Positions 27,332 to 36,900 of a stretch of 64,000 nucleotides of DNA are shown one piece after another. The position numbers and the translations under genes are program-made. The notes under the pieces were generated by a model. That model was not told the origin of the DNA and did no database searches. It worked only from the letters and a program-made list of their open reading frames with translations. The stretch is from assembly GCA_965243485.1 (NCBI GenBank), contig CBDEVP010000001.1, forward strand, positions 186,001-250,000. Reading direction: 5' to 3'. Source of the stretch: UBA7330 sp965243485. GTDB lineage: Bacteria > Bacteroidota > Bacteroidia > Cytophagales > Cyclobacteriaceae. Each line of letters opens with the position of its first letter. The stretch's first letter is position 1.

Positions 27332-28174
27332 TTAGTAGTTTTTCACATGTTGCTTTGAAGATCCCAGGCCCTCGATCCCAAGCTCTACAGTATCCCCATC
27401 CTTTAGGTACCTCTGAGGTTTGAATCCAAAACCAACACCCTCCGGGGTCCCTGTAGAGATGATGTCGCCAGGCATCAGGCTCATAAATTCAGAGAGATGA
27501 CTGATCACTGTGGGGATATTAAAAATGAAGTCACTGGTATTTCCATTCTGAACCAGCTCACCGTTTACTTTCAACCATAAGTTGAGATTGTGTGGATTGG
27601 GGATATCCTCTTTCGTTACTAAAAATGGTCCCAGTGGTGCGAAAGTATCGGCACTCTTGCCCTTCACCCATTGTCCGCCTCTTTCCAGCTGGAAGGCCCG
27701 TTCGCTCACATCATTGTGAACGCAGTATCCGGCCACATAATCCATGGCCTCATCTACAGAGACGTAGTTGGCTTTTTTACCTATGACCACCGCCAGCTCG
27801 ACTTCCCAATCCGTCTTTTGGCTGTTTTTAGGGATCACAATATCATCGAATGGTCCGGAAATGCTTGAGGGTGACTTAAAGAATACTACAGGTTCCCTGG
27901 GCATAGCCATCCCACTTTCTTGGGCATGCTTTCTATAGTTCAGGCCAATACAGATGATTTTCTCCGGACGATACACCGGTGGACCATAAACCAGATCCCC
28001 ATCCAGCTTTTTTAGTTTATTGGCTTTGACCAGGTCAGCTAATCCAGCAATCCAGTCTGAATCAAAAAAATCACGATCGTAGTCCTTCACATGGTCACCA
28101 ATATCATAGTATTCATCACCAATCGTTATGCCAGGTCGGTAAACTCCGTTGTTATTATATCTGAATAATTTCAT
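27332..28174 (-). CDS. FAH-family hydrolase, probable 2,4-diketo-3-deoxy-sugar-acid hydrolase
   Basis: 280 aa. It matches the fumarylacetoacetate hydrolase family: ICIGLNYRKHAQESG, metal-binding DWEVELAVVIGKKA, DVSERAFQ and the end block MPGDIISTGTPEGVGFG. In known L-fucose and L-rhamnose diketo-hydrolase routes, an enzyme of this family splits 2,4-diketo-3-deoxy-fuconate or -rhamnonate into pyruvate and L-lactate. The two SDRs flanking it and the upstream dehydratase provide the earlier steps, so this assignment is well supported by context although the exact sugar is not proven. Confidence 0.88.
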   Translation of the reverse strand: MKLFRYNNNGVYRPGITIGDEYYDIGDHVKDYDRDFFDSDWIAGLADLVKANKLKKLDGDLVYGPPVYRPEKIICIGLNYRKHAQESGMAMPREPVVFFKSPSSISGPFDDIVIPKNSQKTDWEVELAVVIGKKANYVSVDEAMDYVAGYCVHNDVSERAFQLERGGQWVKGKSADTFAPLGPFLVTKEDIPNPHNLNLWLKVNGELVQNGNTSDFIFNIPTVISHLSEFMSLMPGDIISTGTPEGVGFGFKPQRYLKDGDTVELGIEGLGSSKQHVKNY

Positions 28175-28178
28175 TTGT

Positions 28179-28967
28179 TTAGTTATTTAATGTGACAAAA
28201 CCGCCATCAATCGGGTAGTTTGCTCCTGTAATAAATGCTGCTTCATCTGAACATAAATACAAAACCAGGTAGGCTATCTCATCCGGCTTGCCCATTCTTC
28301 CAATAGGTTGTGTGGCAGACAGCTTCTCAAAAATTTCCTTTTCCTGCCCGGGATAGTTTTTAGTAATAAATCCATCAACGAAAGGTGTGTGAACCCTGCC
28401 TGGAGAAATACAATTACAACGTATCCCATATTTTATATAATCCTTTGCTACCGACATGGTCATGGCATACATGGCTCCCTTGCTCATGGAGTAGGCAAAC
28501 CGGTCAGCGATCCCTACTGTTGCTACGACTGATGACATGTTGATAATAGAACCGCCATTCGTCTTCATCCTTTTCACACTTTCCTTCATGCAGTTGAAAG
28601 CACCTTTCACATTTACATCGAATATCTTTTGGAAATCAGCACCTGTAGTCCCTTCCAGATTTCCGATGTGAGCAATCCCGGCATTGTTGACAAGGACATC
28701 CAACTTCGGACCTACCCTACTGAAAGCTTTTTCTACCTCTACGACATTGGTAATGTCACATTGAATGAACTGCGCATTCCAGGTATTTGCCTTGATCTCT
28801 TTCATCAGCTGGTCACCAGCTTTTTCATCCATATCGACAATAAATACATGTCCTCCATTCTTAGCTACCTGAATAGAAATAGCTCTTCCAATACCACTGG
28901 CTCCCCCGGTTACCACCACTTTCTTATCCGTCAAATCAAAAGGCTTCTTCTTACCTAGCTTTATCAT
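28179..28967 (-). CDS. SDR oxidoreductase, probable 2-keto-3-deoxy-L-fuconate dehydrogenase
   Basis: 262 aa from ATG 28,967. A longer frame reaches 29,045, but it would overlap the dehydratase gene by 74 bases and adds unrelated residues. The Rossmann motif TGGASGIGRA, NNAG, catalytic Ser in NMSSV and YSMSK are all present. The C-terminal IDGGFVTLNN is typical. It follows the UxaA-type dehydratase by 4 bases and precedes the FAH-type hydrolase by 4 bases. This ordering fits oxidation of the 2-keto-3-deoxy acid to the 2,4-diketo acid, the substrate of the hydrolase. Confidence 0.85.
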   Translation of the reverse strand: MIKLGKKKPFDLTDKKVVVTGGASGIGRAISIQVAKNGGHVFIVDMDEKAGDQLMKEIKANTWNAQFIQCDITNVVEVEKAFSRVGPKLDVLVNNAGIAHIGNLEGTTGADFQKIFDVNVKGAFNCMKESVKRMKTNGGSIINMSSVVATVGIADRFAYSMSKGAMYAMTMSVAKDYIKYGIRCNCISPGRVHTPFVDGFITKNYPGQEKEIFEKLSATQPIGRMGKPDEIAYLVLYLCSDEAAFITGANYPIDGGFVTLNN

Positions 28968-28971
28968 AGTC

Positions 28972-30594
28972 TTATAATGAAATTCCCCTTTTCCATACAA
29001 TGAAATCGTGCTGCTCAAGCTGCATAGCTTTGGTCCGTTTTCCACTCGCTACGGCAATCACTTCTTCAAGGATATCTTGCCCCACCTCTTCAATGCTTTT
29101 TTCACCAGAGATAATCTCTCCGGCATTCAAATCAATGATATCAGGCATGGATTCAAATAACCTGGTATTACTGGAAATCTTGATAACAGGCGTAACTGGG
29201 TTTCCAGTAGGTGTACCCAGACCCGTGGTAAAGAGGATGATGTTTGCTCCGCTCCCGGCAAGACCTGTCGTCGACTCCACGTCATTTCCGGGGGTGCAAA
29301 GCAGGTTCAACCCCGGCTTCTTGCTGGGTTCTGTATAATCCAGCACATCGGTAATAGGGGCAGTTCCACCTTTCTTAGCTGCACCAGCTGATTTAATGGC
29401 ATCAGTAATGAGTCCATCTTTGATATTACCAGGTGAAGGATTGTTGTCAAATCCTGAGCCGACAGAAATGGCGCGGTCGCTGTAAGCCTTTTGGATTCGA
29501 AGGAATTTCTCGGCAAGTACCCTTGTCTGACATCGGTCTACAATGTTTTGTTCTACCCCATTCAATTCAGGGAACTCAGATAATATCGTACTACCGCCCA
29601 ATGTATTGATCAAATCCGAAGCATACCCCACAGCCGGGTTTGCTGAAATTCCTGAAAATCCATCCGATCCACCACACTCCAGACCTACAACCAGCTTTGA
29701 CAATGGTGCAGGCTGTCTGTTTGTTTCATTGGCCTTTTTCAGGTGGTCGATCGTTTCTGAAATGGCTGTTTTGATCAGTGTTTCCTCAGACCTGATCTTT
29801 TGCTGCTCCAGGTATATGACTGGCTTATCTGACTCCGGATACAGTTCAGACTGCACTTCCTTAAACCACTCAATTTGCGCATGCTGACATCCCAGGCTCA
29901 GGACAGTAGCTCCTGCCACATTGGGGTGGTGCACATATCCGGCCAACAGCCGGAGTAGTGCCTCAGAATCCTGTCGGGTCCCTCCACAGCCTCCGTCGTG
30001 GTAGAGAAACCTGATCCCATCCATGTTTTCAAATACCCTTTGCTTTTCTTGAAATTGAATCTGGCTTTCTGATCCCAGCAATCCATTGGCATAAGAGATA
30101 TATCTGTTTTCGTTTTTGTATCCAAGGGATATTTGCAACGTTTCCTCTATGACCCTGAGGTTTCTGTTCTCGCAAAACACAAGAGGTATAAACAACCAGT
30201 AGTTGGCTGTACCGACTCGTCCATCAGTTCTATGATATCCCAGGAAAGTTTTCTCTTTGAAAGCAGTGACATCAGGAGCGGTCCATTTCAGATCTACCTC
30301 CCTGAGCTCGGTAGGGTCTGCAATGTGGGTTAGATTCTCGGTATTGATCCATCCACCTGCGTTGATGGGTTTTATAGCTTTACCTACGCTTACCCCATAT
30401 TGTATGAGGATGTCATTCACCTTCAGGTCTTGCAAACTGATCTTATGCTTGGCAGGAATATTCTCTTCAACAGAGAAACTAGAGCCCTTAAATGAATAAA
30501 CTCCAGGTGCTAGATCTACAAGTGCTACGAGGCAGTTGTCAGAAGGATGAATCTGTAAAAATCTATTGTCTACCATGTTGCTTAAAATCGTCAT
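28972..30594 (-). CDS. UxaA/altronate-dehydratase-family enzyme, probable L-fuconate dehydratase
   Basis: 540 aa. An N-terminal SAF domain (about 10-95) precedes the long catalytic domain of the altronate/galactarate dehydratase family: GYHRTDGRVGTANYWLF, LGCQHAQIEWF, VGLECGGSDGFSGISANPA and a C-terminal LCTPGNDVESTTGLAGSGA. Cysteines in these motifs serve metal binding in the family. In a gene set with two SDRs, an FAH-family hydrolase and a FucP-like carrier, dehydration of L-fuconate to 2-keto-3-deoxy-L-fuconate is the most likely reaction; altronate cannot be excluded. It is the first gene of the operon, with an unusually long upstream region (about 300 bases to the nearest operator candidate). 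Confidence 0.87.
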   Translation of the reverse strand: MTILSNMVDNRFLQIHPSDNCLVALVDLAPGVYSFKGSSFSVEENIPAKHKISLQDLKVNDILIQYGVSVGKAIKPINAGGWINTENLTHIADPTELREVDLKWTAPDVTAFKEKTFLGYHRTDGRVGTANYWLFIPLVFCENRNLRVIEETLQISLGYKNENRYISYANGLLGSESQIQFQEKQRVFENMDGIRFLYHDGGCGGTRQDSEALLRLLAGYVHHPNVAGATVLSLGCQHAQIEWFKEVQSELYPESDKPVIYLEQQKIRSEETLIKTAISETIDHLKKANETNRQPAPLSKLVVGLECGGSDGFSGISANPAVGYASDLINTLGGSTILSEFPELNGVEQNIVDRCQTRVLAEKFLRIQKAYSDRAISVGSGFDNNPSPGNIKDGLITDAIKSAGAAKKGGTAPITDVLDYTEPSKKPGLNLLCTPGNDVESTTGLAGSGANIILFTTGLGTPTGNPVTPVIKISSNTRLFESMPDIIDLNAGEIISGEKSIEEVGQDILEEVIAVASGKRTKAMQLEQHDFIVWKRGISL

Positions 30595-30888
30595 TCAGAG
30601 AGTTAAGCTGTAATAAATAGAGGCACAAAACGAGCATGACGATGGGTATGTATTTAATTTAAAATCAATCAAATACGAAATACGTCATAAGCAGGTCTAA
30701 GCCTGGTAAATCAAGGCCACAGACTGTGATGACATGGCTTTTTGACTCGGATAAAAGCTGAAATCTAAAAACATGTCATAGTAACAGTCACTCACTATTA
30801 TCATTATTCTTAAGCGACTACTGAATTTTCTATCTACGATTCTAGGTAGATTTAAAACTCTAATCAACTATTTAATGGTATTACAACT

Positions 30889-30904
30889 GTGCAAGGCTTT
30901 GCGT
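30889..30904. promoter_or_regulatory. Candidate LacI-family operator A
   Basis: GTGCAAGGCTTTGCGT is an imperfect palindrome (half-sites GCAA/TTGC). It matches operator B 270 bases away in 13 of 16 positions, including the whole core GCAAGGsTTTGCG. Even-spaced palindromes of this size are typical LacI-family operators, and the LacI gene is adjacent. Confidence 0.72.
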
Positions 30905-31158
30905 AAAAAGTGAATTAGTCAAGCCACTTTATATTCTGGCTTTCTTCCTCAGAAATGTCGGACCTCCTTCAGATCTGGAATGCGCCCTCATAACTCCATT
31001 ATATGGCTCCACTTGGAATCCATGTCCCATTTAAAACAAAAGACGGGTACTTAAAAAATTGAAACTCAATAGTTCATGAATCCACTGTTAATGTTTAAAA
31101 AAGCATGAAACTAGCTGCAAACAATGATTTAGGATCGTCTATTAATATGTTAGGACCT

Positions 31159-31174
31159 GCGCAAGGGTTTGCGC
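31159..31174. promoter_or_regulatory. Candidate LacI-family operator B
   Basis: GCGCAAGGGTTTGCGC has perfect 6-base arms GCGCAA/TTGCGC around GGGT. It lies 65 bases upstream of the LacI start, suggesting autoregulation. With operator A it could support a DNA loop about 270 bases long. Confidence 0.75.
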
Positions 31175-31238
31175 TAATCATTGTATTTTACTACCTTATC
31201 TTGATCTTGGAAAAAGATTTCCAGCTAATCAGATTTAT

Positions 31239-32264
31239 ATGGGTAAATATCATACACTAAACGATCTAGCAAAGATATTTGATGTGGCCCCTTCCACAAT
31301 TTCAAGAGCTCTGAAGGACAACCCCAGGATTGGTAAGCCTCTTCGAACTAAAATCCAGAAAAAAGCTAAGGAGCTTGGGTTCCGTCCCAACAGATATGCA
31401 AATATTCTTCAGACAAATAAGAGTCACATCATTGGGATGATTGTTCCGGATATCACCCTCCATTTTTACATGCGGATTGTAAGAGCAGTCGAGCAAATTC
31501 TATCAGGAAATGGATATGAACTGATCATCGCTAATAGCAACGAAAGTGAAAAGCAGGAAAAGAAAATTATACAAAGGCTTATTGAGCAAAGAGTGGATGG
31601 CATAATAGCAGCCATGTCTTTTGAAACCAGTAAGACAGATCATTTCAAAGAGTTACTAGACCTCAAAATACCCCTGGTTTTTTTTGACCGTGTGGACCAT
31701 TTCATTCCGGTACCAAAGATTATTTCAGATGACTACCAGGCAGCATTTGATGCAGTCTCTTACATGATTGAAACTGGGTGCTCGACGATTGCACATATAA
31801 CCGGAACTAAAAATCTGAACAACAGCAATAACAGGATGTACGGTTATCTTGATGCACTTCAAAAACATCAGATCCCCGTTAATAATAACCTGATCCTATA
31901 CTATGAATTTGATCAGTCGTCTATTGATAAGTTCCTTAATAAGATCACCATAAAATACCCTGATCTGGATGGATTGTTTGTGTTTAATGATTATGCTGCT
32001 AACCGTGCCACCCAACACCTCTTAAAGATTGGCAAAAAGATCCCCGATGAAATTTCTATCATTGGATTCTCTGATGAGCCTGTAGCTTCATATATGACCC
32101 CACAATTGTCGACCGTTCAGGACATCTCGTACAAAATGGGTTCTATGGCCTGCGAGCAATTGTTACATATGATTGATCATGAAGTCCTGCTGGATGAAAA
32201 GCATGTAATAAGTCAGGAGCTGGTATTGCGGGGGACAACAAAGGAGATACAACGTTTCGTCTGA
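31239..32264 (+). CDS. LacI-family transcriptional regulator
   Basis: 341 aa. The N-terminal HTH and hinge are clear: TLNDLAKIFDVAPSTISRAL, then KELGFRPNRYANIL. The periplasmic-binding-protein-like core begins HIIGMIVPDITLHFYMRIV and includes LFVFNDYAANRATQHLL and SIIGFSDEPVASYMTPQLS. It is divergent from the deoxyhexose operon and preceded by one of two palindromes that are its likely operators. The effector is probably a pathway sugar or intermediate. Repression relieved by ligand is usual for the family, but activation is also known. Confidence 0.94.
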   Translation: MGKYHTLNDLAKIFDVAPSTISRALKDNPRIGKPLRTKIQKKAKELGFRPNRYANILQTNKSHIIGMIVPDITLHFYMRIVRAVEQILSGNGYELIIANSNESEKQEKKIIQRLIEQRVDGIIAAMSFETSKTDHFKELLDLKIPLVFFDRVDHFIPVPKIISDDYQAAFDAVSYMIETGCSTIAHITGTKNLNNSNNRMYGYLDALQKHQIPVNNNLILYYEFDQSSIDKFLNKITIKYPDLDGLFVFNDYAANRATQHLLKIGKKIPDEISIIGFSDEPVASYMTPQLSTVQDISYKMGSMACEQLLHMIDHEVLLDEKHVISQELVLRGTTKEIQRFV

Positions 32265-32305
32265 ACTTTACTTTAAAGTAAAATATTCTATTAATTATAG
32301 CGTAT

Positions 32306-33646
32306 TTACGAATTCAATACCTTATCCAATGCCTCATCAGCCTCCTTGTGAATAAAGTTTGCCTGATAGTTTATGGTAGTTTTCAGATCAGAGTGTCGGT
32401 AGAGCTTTTGGAGCATTAATGGATGAATTGAGTCGCCGGCTAGATTTCCAAAAGTGTGTCTTGCAATGTGATTGGATAAGTTCTTTTCAATATCACACTT
32501 CTCTGCTATTCTCTTGAGATATTTATTGATAAGACTTGTAGCATTTCGAACTTTTACATATTTGTCATGAGAATCATTTTGATTTACATATTCCAGATAG
32601 TGGAAGACAAAATCCTTTTTCCTTTTATTTGGCGTTCTGTAAAAGTCCAGGATTGTATGAGCTTTATCAGGGACCTTAAGAGAGACAGGTTTTTCATTTT
32701 TATGCATAGTGTAGTATAGTCTCCCATCCTTAAAATCTCCCCAAGTTAGACTAAGTACATCTGTAATTCTGATACCAGCAAAATAAAAAGCCAGTAGCCA
32801 AACATTTCTTGCATGCCATATCTGTGAGCCTTCTTCTAATTCTAAACTTTCTATTCGCCCCACTTCTTCTCTTGATAGTCCGATCTTCATACCGGAGCCA
32901 ATTCTGATCTTCTCTTTTTCGCCTGCGAATGGATAATACTTTGCATCCACAATCCCTTGTGAAATGGCATCATTAAATAGGGTTCTTATGAAGATTAGTT
33001 GATTAGTAACTGTACGAGTTTTCACTTCAAGATATGTTAAACAAAACGTTTTATATTGATTTAGAAAATTAGTATTGATATCTTCAAAGTATAGGCTATT
33101 ATTTTTGCCAATAGTTTTGAGTTCTTCAAGAAATGAATAACCTGGCTTTCTGCTCTCACCAATTTTCTTTCTTCGCCTCTGCTGAATCTCTTCTTTGACT
33201 ACTTCTATAGGGGCAGACTTTTTGTGATTAATAAATTCTTCGATGTTGCTAAGGATTGAGCGTTCTGCCCGAGCAACTGAATGCACTCCGCTTAGATGTT
33301 TATTTCTGACACGTTGAACTCCAAATGAAAAGAAAGAAACTGTCTTTCCTTTTTTACCAACCTTCTTTTTAATTTCCTTTCCGGAAGCATTTTCACTACT
33401 TGTTTCTAAAGTCAACGCTATATCATTTGCTTCCTTAAGCTTCGCCAATAGGTAGTTATTTAACCTTGCTGAATTAGGATGGGATTTCTTAACTCGTCGT
33501 TCGCTTTCATCCCAGAACTTTAGGTAAATTGATTGATCCGTATGGATGTAATGGACCTTTCGATCTTTGATTATTCTTATTGCTAATGGACAAGTGCCGT
33601 CTCTTTTTTGTTTCTCCTTCCTTAGAATTACTTTTACTGAAGCCAT
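32306..33646 (-). CDS. Tyrosine recombinase / integrase
   Basis: 446 aa, the Bacteroidetes integrase layout: N-terminal arm-binding beta domain (VILRKEKQKRDGTCPLAIRI), a SAM-like core-binding domain (about 175-245) and a catalytic domain. Active residues are visible: Arg293 (GIRITD), His393 and Arg396 (HIARHTFG), His418 (LYRHSD) and the nucleophile Tyr427 (NYQAN). It probably integrates and excises a mobile element. A 3' fragment of a tRNA-Met gene lies about 180 bases upstream of its start, a typical attachment site. No excisionase or mobilisation gene is recognised next to it. Confidence 0.94.
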   Translation of the reverse strand: MASVKVILRKEKQKRDGTCPLAIRIIKDRKVHYIHTDQSIYLKFWDESERRVKKSHPNSARLNNYLLAKLKEANDIALTLETSSENASGKEIKKKVGKKGKTVSFFSFGVQRVRNKHLSGVHSVARAERSILSNIEEFINHKKSAPIEVVKEEIQQRRRKKIGESRKPGYSFLEELKTIGKNNSLYFEDINTNFLNQYKTFCLTYLEVKTRTVTNQLIFIRTLFNDAISQGIVDAKYYPFAGEKEKIRIGSGMKIGLSREEVGRIESLELEEGSQIWHARNVWLLAFYFAGIRITDVLSLTWGDFKDGRLYYTMHKNEKPVSLKVPDKAHTILDFYRTPNKRKKDFVFHYLEYVNQNDSHDKYVKVRNATSLINKYLKRIAEKCDIEKNLSNHIARHTFGNLAGDSIHPLMLQKLYRHSDLKTTINYQANFIHKEADEALDKVLNS

Positions 33647-33815
33647 AAGTATCTGATATTCAGTAGTAATTTAATAAAATTAATTGATAAATTGGTTAAA
33701 CAATGGTTAAACATTTGGTGCTTTTACTTGATTCTTGATGGTTTTACATGAAACTAAAAGTGCGTTTAAATACCATTTAAGGCCATTTTACAACAAGTCA
33801 ATACATATATAATAA

Positions 33816-33860
33816 GGTTCATAACCCGGAGGTCGGGGGTTCGATTCCCCCCTTCGCTAC
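33816..33860 (+). tRNA. 3' fragment of a tRNA-Met gene (probable att site)
   Basis: The bases begin with GGTTCATAACCC, an anticodon arm carrying CAT. A variable loop, T-arm GGGGGTTCGATTCCCCC and a 3' acceptor strand CTTCGCTAC follow. No D-arm and no 5' acceptor strand (which should resemble GTAGCGAAG) exist upstream; that sequence is AT-rich. This is therefore a partial tRNA of about 45 bases, as left at one end when an element integrates into a tRNA 3' half. It is not expected to give a functional tRNA. Confidence 0.8.
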
Positions 33861-33926
33861 TTTTTTCTAGGAGACAGGAGACAGAATTCAGGAGGCCTCA
33901 GGCTTATTTCTCCTAAATATGAAATT

Positions 33927-33954
33927 AAGGCACTCGATTGGGGTGCCTTTTTTT
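33927..33954 (+). terminator. Rho-independent terminator after the tRNA fragment
   Basis: AAGGCAC (33,927-33,933) pairs with GTGCCTT (33,943-33,949), followed by a run of T to 33,954. Orientation suits plus-strand transcripts, presumably the original tRNA-Met unit. It overlaps the last codons of the minus-strand gene that ends at 33,953. Confidence 0.72.
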
Positions 33955-36900
33955 ATTCACTCAGTGAACTCAATTTCTCCACAATATCAAAATACAGGTC
34001 GCCTTCAAATGCTTTGGCCAGATCGGCAGCCTGAGACGCATCACCCTGATATGCTTCCATGACCCATTGTTGAGATTTATTACCGGAATCCTGTGTAATC
34101 GAAGAAATCAGCTCGTCTGCTTTCTCTGGTTCCATAAGTAATAAGCCCAGGATATCTCTGTAACCGCCGCGAAAGTGTTCTCTGGTATACTGAACCACCT
34201 TATCTTCATATTCACCAGCACCCTCCTCTTTCATTGCTTTGAGACTCATCGCATGGAGGTAATCTTCCAGGCGATCGTCCGGATCATAAGGTTTACCTAC
34301 TCCAAGTTCTTCCGGCCATCCCCTGGCCTTTTCCAGCTGCTGTATAGCCTGACGATATTTTTTTGATTCATAGCTTTCAATGGCTGAGAAGAGTAAGGCC
34401 TGCTCATATAGCTGCCTGCCCTTTGAGGCTCCTTCAAAAGGTAAAACATGTGTATTGTTAAGTAAGCTGACTGCAGACCGATGATCCCCTGTATAAAGAT
34501 AGGCTTCTACAAGCTTGAGCTTGAGCTCATAGCTTTCAGGAAATCTTTTTATCGCGGTTTTGCCATATGAAACTGCCTTGTCATATTGCCTTTCGTCCAA
34601 ATATGCCTTAATCAGGTAATTCCAGCTTCTCCATTGCTTCTTATCAAGTTTCAACGCATATTCCAGGTCATCGAATGACTCTTTATCAGTCATCAATTTG
34701 GTCAGCTGACTCCTGGCAATATAAAATGCTGGCATATCAGGATCGTTCTTACAAGCGTCAAAATATTCGCTCGCCTTATTTAATTGATGAAGTGCCCAGT
34801 AGTTAAGTCCCAAAAAATATCTGGCCTTCCAGTGGCTGGTTTCTGAGACCAGCCAGATTAACGGCTGAAGGGTTTCCGGTCTGTAAGGGAATACATACTC
34901 AGCAGAGCTGTTCAGCAAACTATTCACAAGTGAAGAGCTCTCATCTGTATTGGCCCGATGCAGATAAGCCCTCCATAGCAGAATAAGGGCATAATCAGGT
35001 GCTTCATCCAGGATCTGCCGGGCTTCTGTTTGCATTCCGTATCGATCATACCATAAGGCCATCTCCAGAAACGACTGATATTTGAATTCTGACTGTATCT
35101 TCTGGCCAAATGTTAACCCTTTCCCATTGATTAAATCCAATTCGTAATTAGCCAGGTGGTTCAATGGATCTGTTTCTATTATCTCATCAAGTAATTCCCT
35201 GGCTGCCTGCATCTCATCTGACTTTCTCCATGCAATAGCAAGAAGGTGCTTCGCCTGTAAATTATCTGCATTGAAACCTAAGGATTTTCTCAAGTAATTT
35301 TTTGCCTTTTCTAATTCTGACCGTTTCAAATACAGACCACCCATTTCCATATAGGCTGCCGATCTAAACTCCATTGACCGGGCAGCCCATCCATAACATT
35401 CCAGGGCATTTATCTCATCTCCCATCGACTGGTAAATAGCTGCTGCAATGAAGTTTGATTCAGCATCATAGGTATCAATAGATAGCGCTCGTTTCACATA
35501 TACTAAGGCTTCCTCATACCGCCCCTGCTGTAAAAGGATCTCTGACATTGAGCTCAATGCTCTGATATGATAAGGGTCCTCGCCTAATACTTCCTCAAAA
35601 CGTTTCATCGCCTCGATGGGCTGCCGGTTCTTTTTCAGCTCCGTGCCTTCATGATAAAGGATAGACGCAGTCTTCTCCTCGAGGACAAAACTTTCAAAGC
35701 TCCTGTCGAGCAAGGCTGGTCCGGATGATGAAAAGCTTAGATCATACCCGGAGACCCTTACTTCGAATGGTTCGTCAACTGGCAATGTCACGGTTTCCAG
35801 TAAAGTCTTATTGGGACTCATTGATTTTTTTGCCCGGTAGACTATGCTACCCTCTTGCAATACCTGAATTTCTGGTTCGCCGGAAACAAGAGACTGTAAA
35901 CCGATGATCAGTTCCCTATTTTTTTGCTCCACATTCAGTATGCCATAGGCGGAAGCTTCTACCATACCACCGATATCTTTGACCGGAAACCATAGATCAG
36001 TCCATGAATCATAGGTATGTGGGCCAAAACCGGCTTTGGCTATGGGATTGTGTGATGAACTTCCGGAAAACTGATTAAGCATCCGACCGGCCTGAAACTC
36101 CAGATACTGCCCATTGGTATCCGTCAATAGATCTTCCCAGATCCCACCCTGACGGGATAAAGCCCATAGCCATAGCTTCTGACCAGGCATTTCTTCATAG
36201 GGTGCCAGGTGACCAAACCCCAAACCATCCTGCTGATAGTAACCTCCGAAAAAATCTGAGTACGTACCTACCACATGCCTGGAAATATTGGATCCAAAAG
36301 CATTGTTTTCATAGATATTTAATTCCCTACCCTGATCGTCAATATACCAGGGATACGCAGTTCCACCATGGCTCAGGTACTGATTACCAGGATAAATAAA
36401 CTCCAATTGATCCTCTGTCCGTGCAGCAGCTGTCATCCAATTGTAATAGGATTTAGAGGTATTGGTTGGATTAAAATACAGAACGCGAGTCTCAAAAAAC
36501 GCTTTATTCGGTTCAAGTCTCACCTCAACCCGCCATTGGGTACGCGATGGCAAATCCAGTCCTCCGACAAAACAGCTAACGCTTCCATCTATATTTTCTT
36601 TTAGCTGATAATCAACAGGCGAGGAAGTAGAAGGTGTATGGCCGATATAACCAAAATTGAATTCAATACCCCCTGAGGTCCATGGGCCACGTAAAGCAAT
36701 ATTTCTAAATTTCAGAACCTCATTGAGATAGATGAAATCAAAATTAGTAGTCTTATCGATAGCTCCCCACACTTTACCACCCACCTCCGGTAGGACCATC
36801 ACCTTGATATAGTCATTCTCCAGGGTAACCACTTTCCATTCCACCGGATGTTTATCAAAACTGTACCCATCGAACTTGTGATAAGGATAGATCTGAGGCT

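Larger units (their letters stand above)
30595..31238. promoter_or_regulatory. Divergent control region of the deoxyhexose operon and the LacI gene
   Basis: 644 bases without a gene between the minus-strand dehydratase (start 30,594) and the plus-strand LacI regulator (start 31,239). It holds two near-identical palindromes, listed separately. The left one lies about 295 bases before the dehydratase start, which implies a long leader or a promoter closer to the gene. I see no known riboswitch fold in the leader, but I cannot exclude one. Confidence 0.6.

Noticed and set aside
28972..30594. True altronate dehydratase of uronate catabolism
   Set aside because: No uronate isomerase or altronate/mannonate oxidoreductase accompanies it; the SDR and FAH-family genes favour a diketo-hydrolase route.
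33816..33860. A complete tRNA gene
   Set aside because: The 5' half (acceptor strand, D-arm) is absent; upstream bases are AT-rich and do not pair with the 3' strand.
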